NCBI GenBank assembly: GCA_030037105.1
Contig: JASHRY010000324.1
Location: 1-7,982 of the forward strand
Length of the DNA: 7,982 nt
Direction of reading: 5' to 3'
Source of the DNA: Xanthobacteraceae bacterium
GTDB lineage: Bacteria > Pseudomonadota > Alphaproteobacteria > Rhizobiales > Xanthobacteraceae
Shown: positions 1 through 6,657 of the stretch, piece by piece
Layout: every line of letters begins with the position of its first letter
Numbering within the stretch: the stretch's first letter is position 1
Notes under the pieces: model-generated
What the model saw: the letters and a program-made list of their open reading frames with translations, nothing else
What the model was told of the DNA's origin: nothing
Databases searched by the model: none
Translations under genes and position numbers: made by a program

Positions 1-50
1 ACGAACGCAACCATGGTGGTGCGGAACACGTAGCGGCCGATTGATCCCAT
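1..50 (-). CDS. lptF: LptF, LPS export ABC transporter permease (N-terminal fragment)
   Basis: Reading the minus strand from base 50 gives MGSIGRYVFRTTMVAFV, which runs off the left edge of the window. It matches the conserved start of LptF in Hyphomicrobiales, a short basic N-terminus leading into the first membrane helix. LptF pairs with LptG as the inner-membrane permease of the LptB2FG transporter that extracts lipopolysaccharide and passes it to the periplasmic Lpt bridge. Only about 16 codons are visible, so the call rests on this signature and on the gene being divergent to pepA, an arrangement familiar in Bradyrhizobium-type genomes. The Shine-Dalgarno upstream of this start is weak. 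Confidence 0.72.
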   Translation of the reverse strand, partial: MGSIGRYVFRTTMVAF

Positions 51-338
51 CGGATTGACATCCCGCTGGCCGCCCGCCGAAAGCCGTATCGGCTCGCCGA
101 GATCGCCCTGTGCCCCCTAAGCCGAGCTCCCGCGGCGCCAGCACATTTCATGCTGTCACAAAATGGCCTCGCCAAGGCAAACCCATTGAACTTGCACAAC
201 AAAGATTTAGGCCATCGTGCGCTGCGGGCAGGATTGGAGACTACCCAGAAGGCGCTTGGCACGGTCGCGCGGTCCGGTTCATAAGTCGGATCCCGGACGA
301 TGCCTGCGATCCGGCGCGCCGGCCAAGAAGGACCGACT
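51..338. other. Divergent intergenic region between lptF and pepA
   Basis: These roughly 290 bases separate two divergent genes and should carry promoters for both. The short open frames here on the plus strand lack a good ribosome binding site and family-like content, so I do not call genes. A perfect TTGACA at 55-60 (plus strand) has no -10 partner at proper spacing. The stretch around 150-215 is clearly less GC-rich than the flanks. I could not identify a convincing lptF promoter on the minus strand. Confidence 0.6.
256..285 (+). promoter_or_regulatory. Candidate sigma-70-type promoter for pepA-holC
   Basis: TTGGCA at 256-261 matches the TTGACA -35 consensus at five of six bases. It is followed after 18 bases by CATAAG at 280-285, a four-of-six match to TATAAT. 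Transcription would start near 292, leaving a leader of about 47 bases before the pepA ATG at 339. The -10 match is modest and promoter prediction in GC-rich alphaproteobacteria is error-prone, so this is a candidate only. Confidence 0.35.
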
Positions 339-1835
339 ATGGCTGACTCTTTCAAGCTCAGTTTTGCCCCGTTCGCCCGCTTGCGCGGGGTTCTTATTAC
401 GTTCTGCGCGGAAAACCTGAAGTTCGGCGCGGCAACCCAAAGGACTCTGTCGCCGATCGGTGATCTGGTTCGCCGTGCAGCCGCCGCGGATCGCTTCACC
501 GGCAAGAGCGGATCGTCTCTCGATATCATTGCGCCTGCGGGCCTCGGCGCGCCGCGCCTCGTCGTGATCGGCACCGGCAAAGAGAGCGGATTCAAGGATC
601 GCGATCTCGTCAAACTCGGCGGCGTCGCTATGGGAAAGGTACCGATCTCCGCGGTGCAAGCGACTATTTTTGCCGAATCTGCGGCCGGCGCGTTCAAGAG
701 CGATCAAGTCGCCGATTTGGCGCTCGGCGTTCGACTGCGCGCCTATAGGTTCGACCGCTACAAGACCAAACGCAAGACAGAGGAGCAGCAGCGGGCGGAC
801 AAGGTCGAGGTGAATTTTGCCTGTGCCAATCCAGCCGCGGCGGAGCGCGCCTGGGCGCGCAAATCGGCCGTCGCCGACGGCGTCGTCATGGCGCGCGACC
901 TCATCAACGAGCCGGCGAACGTGCTTTATCCGCAGGAATTCGCCCGCCGGGCGTCGAGCTTGAGACGACTCGGAGCCGTCGTCGAAGTGCTCGACGTTGC
1001 GGCGATGAGGAAGCTCGGCATGGGCGCGCTCCTTGGTGTCGCGCAGGGGTCGGCGCATGAGCCGAAGGTCGTCGTCATGCGCTGGAACGGCGGCAAACGG
1101 GGCGTTGCGCCGATTGCGTTCATCGGCAAGGGCGTGTGTTTCGACAGCGGCGGCATCTCGATCAAGCCGGCGCAAGGTATGGAGGACATGAAGGGCGACA
1201 TGGCGGGGGCCGCCTGCGTCGTCGGCCTTATGCACGCGCTCGCCGCGCGCAAGGCCAAGGTCAATGCGACTGGCGTCATCGGACTGGTGGAGAACATGCC
1301 CGACGGCAAGGCGCAACGGCCGGGAGACATCGTCACCACCATGTCGGGACAGACGATCGAAATCATCAATACCGACGCCGAGGGCCGCCTCGTTCTCGCC
1401 GACGTGTTGCACTACGTCAACAAGCGGTTCAAACCGAAATTCATGATCGATCTGGCGACGCTCACAGGCGCGATCATGGTCGCGCTCGGGCAGGAATATG
1501 CCGGCCTGTTCTCCAACGACGACAAACTCGCCGAACGTCTGACCAAAGCAGGAGAAGCGGCCGGCGAGCGCGTATGGCGCATGCCGCTCGGAGCTGAGTA
1601 TGACAAAATCATCGATTCGAAATTCGCCGACATGAAGAACACCGGCGGGCGCTGGGCCGGCTCGATCACCGCGGCGCAATTACTTCAACGCTTCGTCGGC
1701 AAAACGCCGTGGGCGCATCTGGATATCGCCGGCACTGCGCTCGGCTCGCCGCAAACCGACATCAACAAAAGCTGGAGCGCGGGTTGGGGCGTGCGCCTGC
1801 TCGACCAGCTCGTCGCCGACCATTACGAGCGCTGA
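339..1835 (+). CDS. pepA: Leucyl aminopeptidase (cytosol aminopeptidase, M17 family)
   Basis: This 498-aa protein is a complete M17 leucyl aminopeptidase, a cytosolic two-metal enzyme, hexameric in studied members, that removes N-terminal residues from peptides. The N-terminal macro-like domain covers about residues 1-165 and the catalytic domain about 170-498. The metal ligands Lys264, Asp269, Asp287, Asp346 and Glu348 and the catalytic Lys276 and Arg350 are all present. Each sits exactly six positions before its E. coli PepA equivalent, within the [10 protein letters not shown] and [14 protein letters not shown] signatures. The ATG at 339 is preferred over an in-frame ATG at 300 because AAGAAGGA (325-332) lies six bases upstream and MADSFKLSF is a typical start. 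It is divergent from lptF and followed 23 bases later by holC, so the two are probably cotranscribed. E. coli PepA also binds DNA in Xer recombination; nothing here shows whether this one does. Confidence 0.96.
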   Translation: MADSFKLSFAPFARLRGVLITFCAENLKFGAATQRTLSPIGDLVRRAAAADRFTGKSGSSLDIIAPAGLGAPRLVVIGTGKESGFKDRDLVKLGGVAMGKVPISAVQATIFAESAAGAFKSDQVADLALGVRLRAYRFDRYKTKRKTEEQQRADKVEVNFACANPAAAERAWARKSAVADGVVMARDLINEPANVLYPQEFARRASSLRRLGAVVEVLDVAAMRKLGMGALLGVAQGSAHEPKVVVMRWNGGKRGVAPIAFIGKGVCFDSGGISIKPAQGMEDMKGDMAGAACVVGLMHALAARKAKVNATGVIGLVENMPDGKAQRPGDIVTTMSGQTIEIINTDAEGRLVLADVLHYVNKRFKPKFMIDLATLTGAIMVALGQEYAGLFSNDDKLAERLTKAGEAAGERVWRMPLGAEYDKIIDSKFADMKNTGGRWAGSITAAQLLQRFVGKTPWAHLDIAGTALGSPQTDINKSWSAGWGVRLLDQLVADHYER

Positions 1836-1858
1836 TCGGCAATCCGAACGAGTCGCGG

Positions 1859-2311
1859 ATGACTGAGATCGTCTTCTATCACCTGAACGGGCAGCCGCCG
1901 GAACAGGTCTTGCCGGCGCTCCTGCAGAAGTCGCTCGAGCGCGGTTGGCGCGTGGTGGTGCAGGCATCCTCGGAAGAGCGCGTCGAGGCGCTTGACGCAC
2001 ATTTGTGGACCTGGAGCGACGACGCCTTCCTTCCGCACGGGACCTGGCGCGAGGCCGACGCCGCCGAGCAGCCGATCCTATTGACCCTCAATGACGACAA
2101 TCCGAACGGCGCCGTGGTGCGCTTTCTTGTCGAGCGCGCGGCCATGCCCGCCGATGCTTCCGTTTACCAGCGGGTCGTCCTGTTGTTCGACGGCGAAGAT
2201 ACCGACGCGGTTGAAGCGGCGCGCGCATGCTGGACGGACGCCAAATCCGCCGGCTTCGAGGTGACATACTGGCAGCCTGATGAAAAAGGTCGTTGGCGGC
2301 GCCGGAACTGA
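1859..2311 (+). CDS. holC: DNA polymerase III subunit chi
   Basis: This 150-aa protein has the usual length of the HolC/chi family. In E. coli, chi links the clamp loader of the replicative polymerase to single-strand DNA-binding protein and pairs with psi (HolD). Recognisable family blocks are FYHL at residues 6-9, the LWTWSDDAFLPHG block at 49-61 and the C-terminal WQPDEKGRWRR at 138-148. The ATG at 1859 is the first in-frame start that leaves the family N-terminus MTEIVFYHL intact. The open frame extends further upstream but overlaps pepA. Its Shine-Dalgarno is weak, which fits translation coupled to pepA. HolD is not seen in this window, and alphaproteobacterial chi proteins commonly lack a recognisable psi partner. 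Confidence 0.9.
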   Translation: MTEIVFYHLNGQPPEQVLPALLQKSLERGWRVVVQASSEERVEALDAHLWTWSDDAFLPHGTWREADAAEQPILLTLNDDNPNGAVVRFLVERAAMPADASVYQRVVLLFDGEDTDAVEAARACWTDAKSAGFEVTYWQPDEKGRWRRRN

Positions 2312-2467
2312 GTACCATTGAGGTTCGAATGCGGCGGATTCACATATCCCATTGAAGTATAAGACTTTTTTCTCTTAATTATTTGCCTGAGGAGATCGTC
2401 GCAAATCCCGCTTTGCAATACTATATTCTTTGCTCGCCGTTCGGGTTGAATGCTATAGTGCGGTTCC
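2312..2467. other. AT-rich intergenic spacer downstream of holC
   Basis: This 156-base stretch is much richer in A and T than the coding DNA around it, especially at 2341-2385 with a run of six T at about 2365-2371. The T run is flanked by a short TAAGA/TCTTA inverted repeat but no GC-rich stem, so it is not a convincing intrinsic terminator. -10-like boxes occur at 2358-2363 (TATAAG), 2422-2427 (TATATT) and 2454-2459 (TATAGT). Only the last has even a partial -35 at suitable spacing. The region probably holds the end of the pepA-holC transcript and the promoter of the next gene. Confidence 0.5.
2430..2459 (+). promoter_or_regulatory. Candidate promoter for the 119-aa gene, nearly leaderless
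   Basis: TATAGT at 2454-2459 matches the -10 consensus at five of six bases. The best -35 at an 18-base spacing is TTGCTC at 2430-2435, matching only in TTG. Transcription would begin at about 2465-2467, one to three bases before the ATG at 2468. The placement is striking because no Shine-Dalgarno precedes that ATG. Confidence 0.35.
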
Positions 2468-2827
2468 ATGAACAAACGTTCAGTGAAAACGCGGCCGGCG
2501 AGAACCAGCCGCAATGAAATCGCTAGTAAGGCGCGTTCGCGACAAGTTTCGGGGGAGCCAGAACCGAATCATGCCGTGAACATCGGCGCCGTGAGCGCTG
2601 CTCACCCGGTTGCGGTGCACAGTCCGGTCTTGCGCGCGCATAAGTTTCGGGTCGGCCAAACTGTGTTGTACACGTCGAGCCCCATCAGTCGTCCGGGCGC
2701 AAGCGGAACCTACAAAGTCGTCAAGCTGTTGCCGTCCGACGGCGACGATTATCAATACCGGATCAAAAATCCTGGTGAAGCGTTTGAGCGCGTGGCGAAA
2801 GAAAGCCAACTCGAGCTCGATCACTGA
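2468..2827 (+). CDS. Small conserved-looking protein of unknown function, possible SH3/KOW-like fold
   Basis: I do not recognise a named family for this 119-aa protein. Residues 1-55 are low-complexity and basic (many Arg, Lys, Ser, Ala) and look disordered. Residues 58-117 look like a compact beta-rich domain: KFRVGQTVLYTSS, then a Gly-containing turn, TYKVVKLLP, an acidic DGDD turn, YQYRIKN and a closing ERVAKESQLEL. That pattern of short strands resembles small SH3- or KOW-like barrels, which is my inference. No signal peptide or membrane segment is seen. The ATG at 2468 lacks a Shine-Dalgarno and lies about nine bases after a -10-like box. In-frame GTG codons at 2576 and 2591 could start a shorter protein with the same C-terminal domain. 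It is transcribed apart from holC, behind an AT-rich spacer. Confidence 0.7.
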   Translation: MNKRSVKTRPARTSRNEIASKARSRQVSGEPEPNHAVNIGAVSAAHPVAVHSPVLRAHKFRVGQTVLYTSSPISRPGASGTYKVVKLLPSDGDDYQYRIKNPGEAFERVAKESQLELDH

Positions 2828-2906
2828 TCGCAAAATTTTGGCGGATGGGAACTGGCTGGAGGTAAAGCCGGCCTGAACGCGCCGCTCGTCGAAGAGGTTT
2901 AAGGGC

Positions 2907-2931
2907 TGGCGCCTGTAAGGCCTCTGCGCCA
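2907..2931 (+). other. Small inverted repeat in the gap before the 360-aa gene
   Basis: TGGCGC at 2907-2912 pairs perfectly with GCGCCA at 2926-2931 around a 13-base loop. No T run follows, so it does not qualify as a standard intrinsic terminator. It could be an RNA hairpin in the leader of the next gene or chance in GC-rich DNA. The rest of the 2828-2979 gap shows no gene or promoter that I can support. Confidence 0.2.
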
Positions 2932-2979
2932 TACTTCGCTTTCGGGAGTGGCGTATTGTCCCGTGAGTGGGGTGGGTTG

Positions 2980-4062
2980 ATGCTCGGTTTTGTTTCCGAG
3001 ATCGAGGGCCTGACGGCGCAGCCGCCGGTCCTGGCCGCAGCAGCGGCGTTGCTCGCCGTATTCTGCGTGTCGGCTTTCGTCTTGCCGCCAACGAGCACGG
3101 GCGCTGCGCTGCGCCCTATTTTTGTCGTTGTCTGCGCCGCGCTCGGCACTGCAATAATGTGGGCTTTCCTCGATCATGCGGCCGTCGCCGACCAGGCGAC
3201 CGAACGCCGGGCCCTCGAAATGCGCGCGGCGGAGTTGGTTGCGCGAACGTTCGCTCCGGGTTCGCCGCTGGCATGCCTCGACGATCTGGCCGGCGAGACT
3301 GTCGAGGCGGCGTGCGAAACAGCGATCTTCGCCTCTCCCGTCGCTGTGGCAAGCGCCACCTCCTACGTCGCAGCGCGGCTTGCTTTGCTTGCGGATGTCG
3401 AAGCCTATATCGGACGCGGCGGCGCGGATATCGACAACGTGCTGCTGCCGCTGCGCCGTTCGCTCGAAGCCGACCGCTTCGGCGTCCTCGCCCACCTGTT
3501 GGCGACGCGTGACGGCTGCACTGGCGAGAAATGCACTGCCTTCGCGCTCCTAGGCGATACGGGCCGGGTGCGTGCCAATCTGATCGACGGGAAGTTCGAT
3601 CGGTATCTCGAATCCTATCGGACCTTGTGGGCGAAGTCGGCCGACGGGGCGGTCGCGGATGCGACACAGACCCAGTTGAGCGCGCAAGCCCCCCGCAAAG
3701 TGGTGGACATCGACTTTCCCTCGGCGGCGTCGATCCCGCCAGTGAGCATCATGAACCCCGAGCCAACGGGACCGGTCCTGCCGGGCGTGGCTGCGGCCGC
3801 TGCCGCCAATCCCAATCCGCACGCGGCAAACCGCTCGTCGTTGCGACGTCAGCACACGCAAGCCACCAATCCTTCTCCGCCAGCCGCTGCTCGGGCCGCC
3901 CCCTCGGGCGCGCTGGCGGCAACTGAGCCGATTTGGCCGGAGCCCGTTCCGCTGCCGCCACAGACAACTACGGCGCCTGTGAGCGGCCCGGTGCCGATGC
4001 AGCTCAATCCGTTTCCGCCTCTGCCCAATGCCGGCGCCGGCATGACCATGCGCGCGCAATGA
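2980..4062 (+). CDS. Predicted membrane-anchored protein with Pro/Ala-rich C-terminal tail, function unknown
   Basis: I recognise no named family. From the ATG at 2980 the protein has 360 residues. Two hydrophobic segments lie at about 17-36 and 44-63, separated by a short Pro/Thr/Gly-containing loop. A mostly helical soluble region follows at about 65-240, then a low-complexity tail at about 245-360 rich in Pro, Ala, Thr and Asn. Four cysteines lie in the soluble region, C99 and C112, then C180 and C185, and could form two disulfides if that region is periplasmic. The two-helix anchor leaves the orientation undecided. The ATG at 2980 is chosen over an in-frame TTG at 2956 because a G-rich sequence (GAGTGGGGTGG, 2965-2975) lies just upstream. 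The gene ends 77 bases before the carboxylase gene on the same strand; no functional link is evident. Confidence 0.75.
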   Translation: MLGFVSEIEGLTAQPPVLAAAAALLAVFCVSAFVLPPTSTGAALRPIFVVVCAALGTAIMWAFLDHAAVADQATERRALEMRAAELVARTFAPGSPLACLDDLAGETVEAACETAIFASPVAVASATSYVAARLALLADVEAYIGRGGADIDNVLLPLRRSLEADRFGVLAHLLATRDGCTGEKCTAFALLGDTGRVRANLIDGKFDRYLESYRTLWAKSADGAVADATQTQLSAQAPRKVVDIDFPSAASIPPVSIMNPEPTGPVLPGVAAAAAANPNPHAANRSSLRRQHTQATNPSPPAAARAAPSGALAATEPIWPEPVPLPPQTTTAPVSGPVPMQLNPFPPLPNAGAGMTMRAQ

Positions 4063-4104
4063 GCCGAACGGAGTTGAACGGCTCGCTCAAGCCGGGCGGC
4101 TCTG

Positions 4105-4122
4105 GCCGATCCTTGCATCGGC
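4105..4122 (+). promoter_or_regulatory. Hairpin in the short leader of the carboxylase gene
   Basis: GCCGAT (4105-4110) and ATCGGC (4117-4122) form a perfect six-base stem with a six-base loop, ending 17 bases before the carboxylase ATG at 4140. No T run follows. It might affect ribosome access or end some readthrough from the upstream gene. A six-base palindrome could also arise by chance here. Confidence 0.25.
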
Positions 4123-4139
4123 GGTAGTATGCGTCCGCT

Positions 4140-6122
4140 ATGTTCGGTTCCGTCCTGATCGCCAACCGCGGCGAGATCGCTTGCCGCATCGCGCGCACCG
4201 CCAAGCGGCTCGGCATGCGTACGATTGCGGTCTATTCGGCCGCGGACACGCGCGCGCTGCATCGGCGATTGTGCGACGAGGCCCACTGCATCGGTCCCGC
4301 AGAGCCGCGCGAGAGCTATCTCTCGATCGAACGGCTGCTGGAGGTCGCCAAGGACACCGGCGCCGAATGCGTTCATCCCGGCTACGGCTTCTTGTCCGAG
4401 AACGCGGATTTCGCCGACGCCTGCGCGCAAGCCGATTTGGTGTTCGTGGGGCCGCCTGCTGCGGCGATCCGCGCCATGGGACTCAAGGATCGCGCCAAAG
4501 CGCTGATGGAAAAAGCCGGCGTGCCGATCGTGCCCGGCTATCACGGGGAGCGGCAGGACGCGAAATTCCTCAAGGAGAAGGCCTACGAGATCGGCTATCC
4601 GGTGCTGATCAAGCCGGCGGCGGGCGGCGGCGGCCGCGGGCTGCGCCGTGTCGACAAGCACGCCGACTTCGACGAGGCGCTCGCGGGCGCCATCCGCGAG
4701 GTGGGGACGGCGTTCGGTTCAAGCCGTATTTTGATCGAAAAATATATCTCGGCGCCGCGCCACATCGAGATGCAAATCTTCGCCGACCGGCACGGCCAGG
4801 TCATTCATCTCGGCGAGCGCGATTGCTCCCTGCAACGCCGCCACCAGAAGGTGATCGAAGAAGCGCCGGCGCCCAGCATGACCGCGGATTTGCGCGCGCA
4901 GATGGGCGCCGCCGCGGTCGAGGCGGCCAAGGCCGTCGGCTATGTCGGCGCCGGCACGGTCGAGTTCGTCGCCGACGGCAGCAAGGGGCTGCGGGCAGGC
5001 GCCTTCTGGTTCATCGAAATGAATACCCGGCTGCAGGTCGAACATCCGGTGACCGAGGCGGTCACCGGCCTCGATCTTGTCGCCTGGCAATTCCAGGTGG
5101 CCGCCGGGGAAAAGCTGCCGCTGATGCAGGCGCAGATCCGGCTCGACTGTCACGCGGTCGAGGCGCGCGTTTATGCCGAAGACCCCGAGAATGGCTTCCT
5201 GCCGTCGCCCGGCACGATCGCCGCATTGGAGCTGCCCGGCGACGTCCGCGTCGATAGCGGCGTCGAAACCGGCGGCGAGGTGACGCCGTTCTACGACCCG
5301 ATGATCGCCAAGCTGATCGCGCCAGGAAGTACGCGCGAACAGGCGATCGACCGGCTCGCGGCTGCGCTCGACCGCACCCTGATCGTCGGTGTGCGCAGCA
5401 ATGTCGCCTTCCTCGGCGCGCTCTGCCGCTCGGAGGCGTTCCGGCAGGGGAGGGTCGATACCGGCTTCATCGACCGCGATCTCGCCGCGCTCGGCGCGGT
5501 GCCGCGCGGCTGCGACCGCGCCGCCGCGGCGCTCGGCGTCGCGCGCCTGCTTGCAGCGGCGCAAACGGACGAGGAAGCGGCTGTGGACGGCGACGCGGCG
5601 CCGCATGGCAGCGGCTTTGCCGCGGATTCGGATTCGCCGTGGGCGGCGCGCGACGGCTTCCAGCTCGGCGGCAGCCGCTCGATCACCGTTCCGATCCTCA
5701 TCGACGGGGAGGGCGCGAGCGCGACGGTGAGCTTCGGCAAGCAGGGCATGAACGTTGCGGTCGACAGCGTGGCTCCGGCCGACGATGCGCGGGTGTTCGA
5801 AGCGGGCCCGGATGTTTACGTCCTGCGGCAAGGCCGGCAGACCCGCGTGCGCCTCCAGGACGTATCCGTCGCCGCGCCGGAGGCGGGCGCGGGTGACGGC
5901 GTGGTCAAGGCGCCGATGCACGGCAAGGTGCTGGAGCTCTTCGTCGGCGCCGGCGATCGCGTTGGCGCCGGAGAGCGCGTCGCCGTGATCGAAGCCATGA
6001 AGATGGAGCATACGCTGCGCGCGCCCTATGCGGGAGTTGTCGTGGCGGTCGCGGTCGCCGCCGGCGCCCAGGTTGTGGAAGGCGGAAAGATCATGGTGAT
6101 CGAACCGGTCGAGAAAGGCTAA
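4140..6122 (+). CDS. mccA: Biotin-dependent acyl-CoA carboxylase alpha subunit, methylcrotonyl-CoA carboxylase type
   Basis: This 660-aa protein carries a biotin carboxylase domain (about 1-450), a linker/BT-like region (about 455-580) and a biotinyl domain (about 585-657). It carboxylates its own biotin with ATP and bicarbonate for transfer by a beta subunit to an acyl-CoA. For methylcrotonyl-CoA carboxylase this is a step of leucine breakdown. Active-site residues by alignment with E. coli biotin carboxylase are present: Lys116, Lys158, His208, Lys237, Glu275, Glu293, Asn295, Arg297 and Arg343. The Gly-rich ATP loop is at 161-167. The biotinylation motif EAMKMEH places biotin on Lys621, 39 residues from the C-terminus. 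Length and the MGLKDRAKALMEKAGVP and VPGYHGE stretches favour the methylcrotonyl type. Propionyl- or geranyl-CoA specificity cannot be excluded. The ATG at 4140 has a weak Shine-Dalgarno but gives the canonical MFGSVLIANRGEIACR start. No beta subunit gene is in the window. Confidence 0.93.
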   Translation: MFGSVLIANRGEIACRIARTAKRLGMRTIAVYSAADTRALHRRLCDEAHCIGPAEPRESYLSIERLLEVAKDTGAECVHPGYGFLSENADFADACAQADLVFVGPPAAAIRAMGLKDRAKALMEKAGVPIVPGYHGERQDAKFLKEKAYEIGYPVLIKPAAGGGGRGLRRVDKHADFDEALAGAIREVGTAFGSSRILIEKYISAPRHIEMQIFADRHGQVIHLGERDCSLQRRHQKVIEEAPAPSMTADLRAQMGAAAVEAAKAVGYVGAGTVEFVADGSKGLRAGAFWFIEMNTRLQVEHPVTEAVTGLDLVAWQFQVAAGEKLPLMQAQIRLDCHAVEARVYAEDPENGFLPSPGTIAALELPGDVRVDSGVETGGEVTPFYDPMIAKLIAPGSTREQAIDRLAAALDRTLIVGVRSNVAFLGALCRSEAFRQGRVDTGFIDRDLAALGAVPRGCDRAAAALGVARLLAAAQTDEEAAVDGDAAPHGSGFAADSDSPWAARDGFQLGGSRSITVPILIDGEGASATVSFGKQGMNVAVDSVAPADDARVFEAGPDVYVLRQGRQTRVRLQDVSVAAPEAGAGDGVVKAPMHGKVLELFVGAGDRVGAGERVAVIEAMKMEHTLRAPYAGVVVAVAVAAGAQVVEGGKIMVIEPVEKG

Positions 6123-6131
6123 TCTCGCCGC

Positions 6132-6569
6132 ATGGCCCTCCATCTCATCAAGCTTTGCGTCGGTTGTGACTCGGTCCGCGACCTCGAAAGTTGGATCAAG
6201 CAAAAGCTCAAGGAGAAAAGGAAGCGCGGCGAGAAGCCGGAGCACGTCCACAGGACGCGCATGGTGCCCAAGCGCGCGGCCGAGCTCATCGACGGCGGCT
6301 CGCTCTATTGGGTGATCCGCGGCGAGATCGCCTGCCGCCAGCGCATCCTCGACGTGCGGCCGTTCCGCGACAATGACGGGATCGGCCGCTGCGCCATCGT
6401 GCTCGACCCCAAGGTGGTGCTGGTCGAGCTGCGTCCTTATCGCGCCTTCCAGGGTTGGCGCTATTTCGCGGCCAAGGATGCGCCGCGCGATCTCGACCGG
6501 GCGGCGCCCGGCGCGGCGTCCATGCCGGAGAAGTTGCGGCGGGAGTTGCGGGAACTCGGCCTCATGTGA
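6132..6569 (+). CDS. DUF1489 family protein
   Basis: This 145-aa protein matches my memory of the alphaproteobacterial DUF1489 family, whose function is unknown. Typical features are the N-terminal LHLIKLCVG, the RTRMVPKRAAELIDGGSLYWVIRG core (residues 41-64), RQRILDVRPF at 69-78 and VLVELRPYRAFQGWRYF at 96-112. Residues 22-36 are strongly basic. There is no signal peptide or membrane segment, so it is probably cytosolic. The ATG lies nine bases after the carboxylase stop, with a purine-rich GAGAAAGG at 6111-6118 inside the end of that gene, so it is very likely in the same operon. The neighbour does not by itself reveal its role. Confidence 0.85.
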   Translation: MALHLIKLCVGCDSVRDLESWIKQKLKEKRKRGEKPEHVHRTRMVPKRAAELIDGGSLYWVIRGEIACRQRILDVRPFRDNDGIGRCAIVLDPKVVLVELRPYRAFQGWRYFAAKDAPRDLDRAAPGAASMPEKLRRELRELGLM

Positions 6570-6591
6570 GGCGGGCAGCCGGCGCGCCTGC

Positions 6592-6641
6592 GCCGCGTGG
6601 CGCGGCCCACGGCGATCACGTAGACTCCGCCCGGACCGGAG
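6592..6641 (+). terminator. Two GC-rich hairpins between DUF1489 and the dioxygenase gene
   Basis: GCCGCG (6592-6597) pairs with CGCGGC (6601-6606) across a three-base loop. Further on, CTCCG (6625-6629) pairs with CGGAG (6637-6641) across seven bases. No T tract follows either stem, so a classic intrinsic terminator is not shown. The pair might attenuate readthrough from the carboxylase operon or structure the dioxygenase leader. GC-rich DNA forms such stems by chance, so confidence is low. Confidence 0.22.
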
Positions 6642-6657
6642 ATTGCGGAGCGAGACG

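Noticed and set aside
55..60. Perfect TTGACA on the plus strand as a promoter -35 for pepA
   Set aside because: No -10-like sequence lies 16-19 bases downstream, and it sits only five bases from the lptF start codon.
279..1679. Long 466-codon open frame on the minus strand opposite pepA
   Set aside because: It is antisense to a complete pepA with all catalytic residues. Its Arg/His/Asp-rich composition is typical of a shadow frame in GC-rich DNA.
2358..2385. T-rich stretch after holC as an intrinsic terminator
   Set aside because: The only flanking inverted repeat is five A/T-rich bases (TAAGA/TCTTA), with no GC-rich stem preceding the T run.
2831..2840. CAAAATTTTG palindrome after the 119-aa gene
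   Set aside because: Ten bases, fully self-complementary and A/T-centred with no loop; too short and weak for a terminator or a defined operator.
6373..6657. Upstream extension of the dioxygenase frame to give a 408-residue protein
   Set aside because: The extension overlaps DUF1489 in another frame and is Arg/Ser-rich with no homology-like content. A good GGAG precedes the ATG at 6658, which yields the usual family length.
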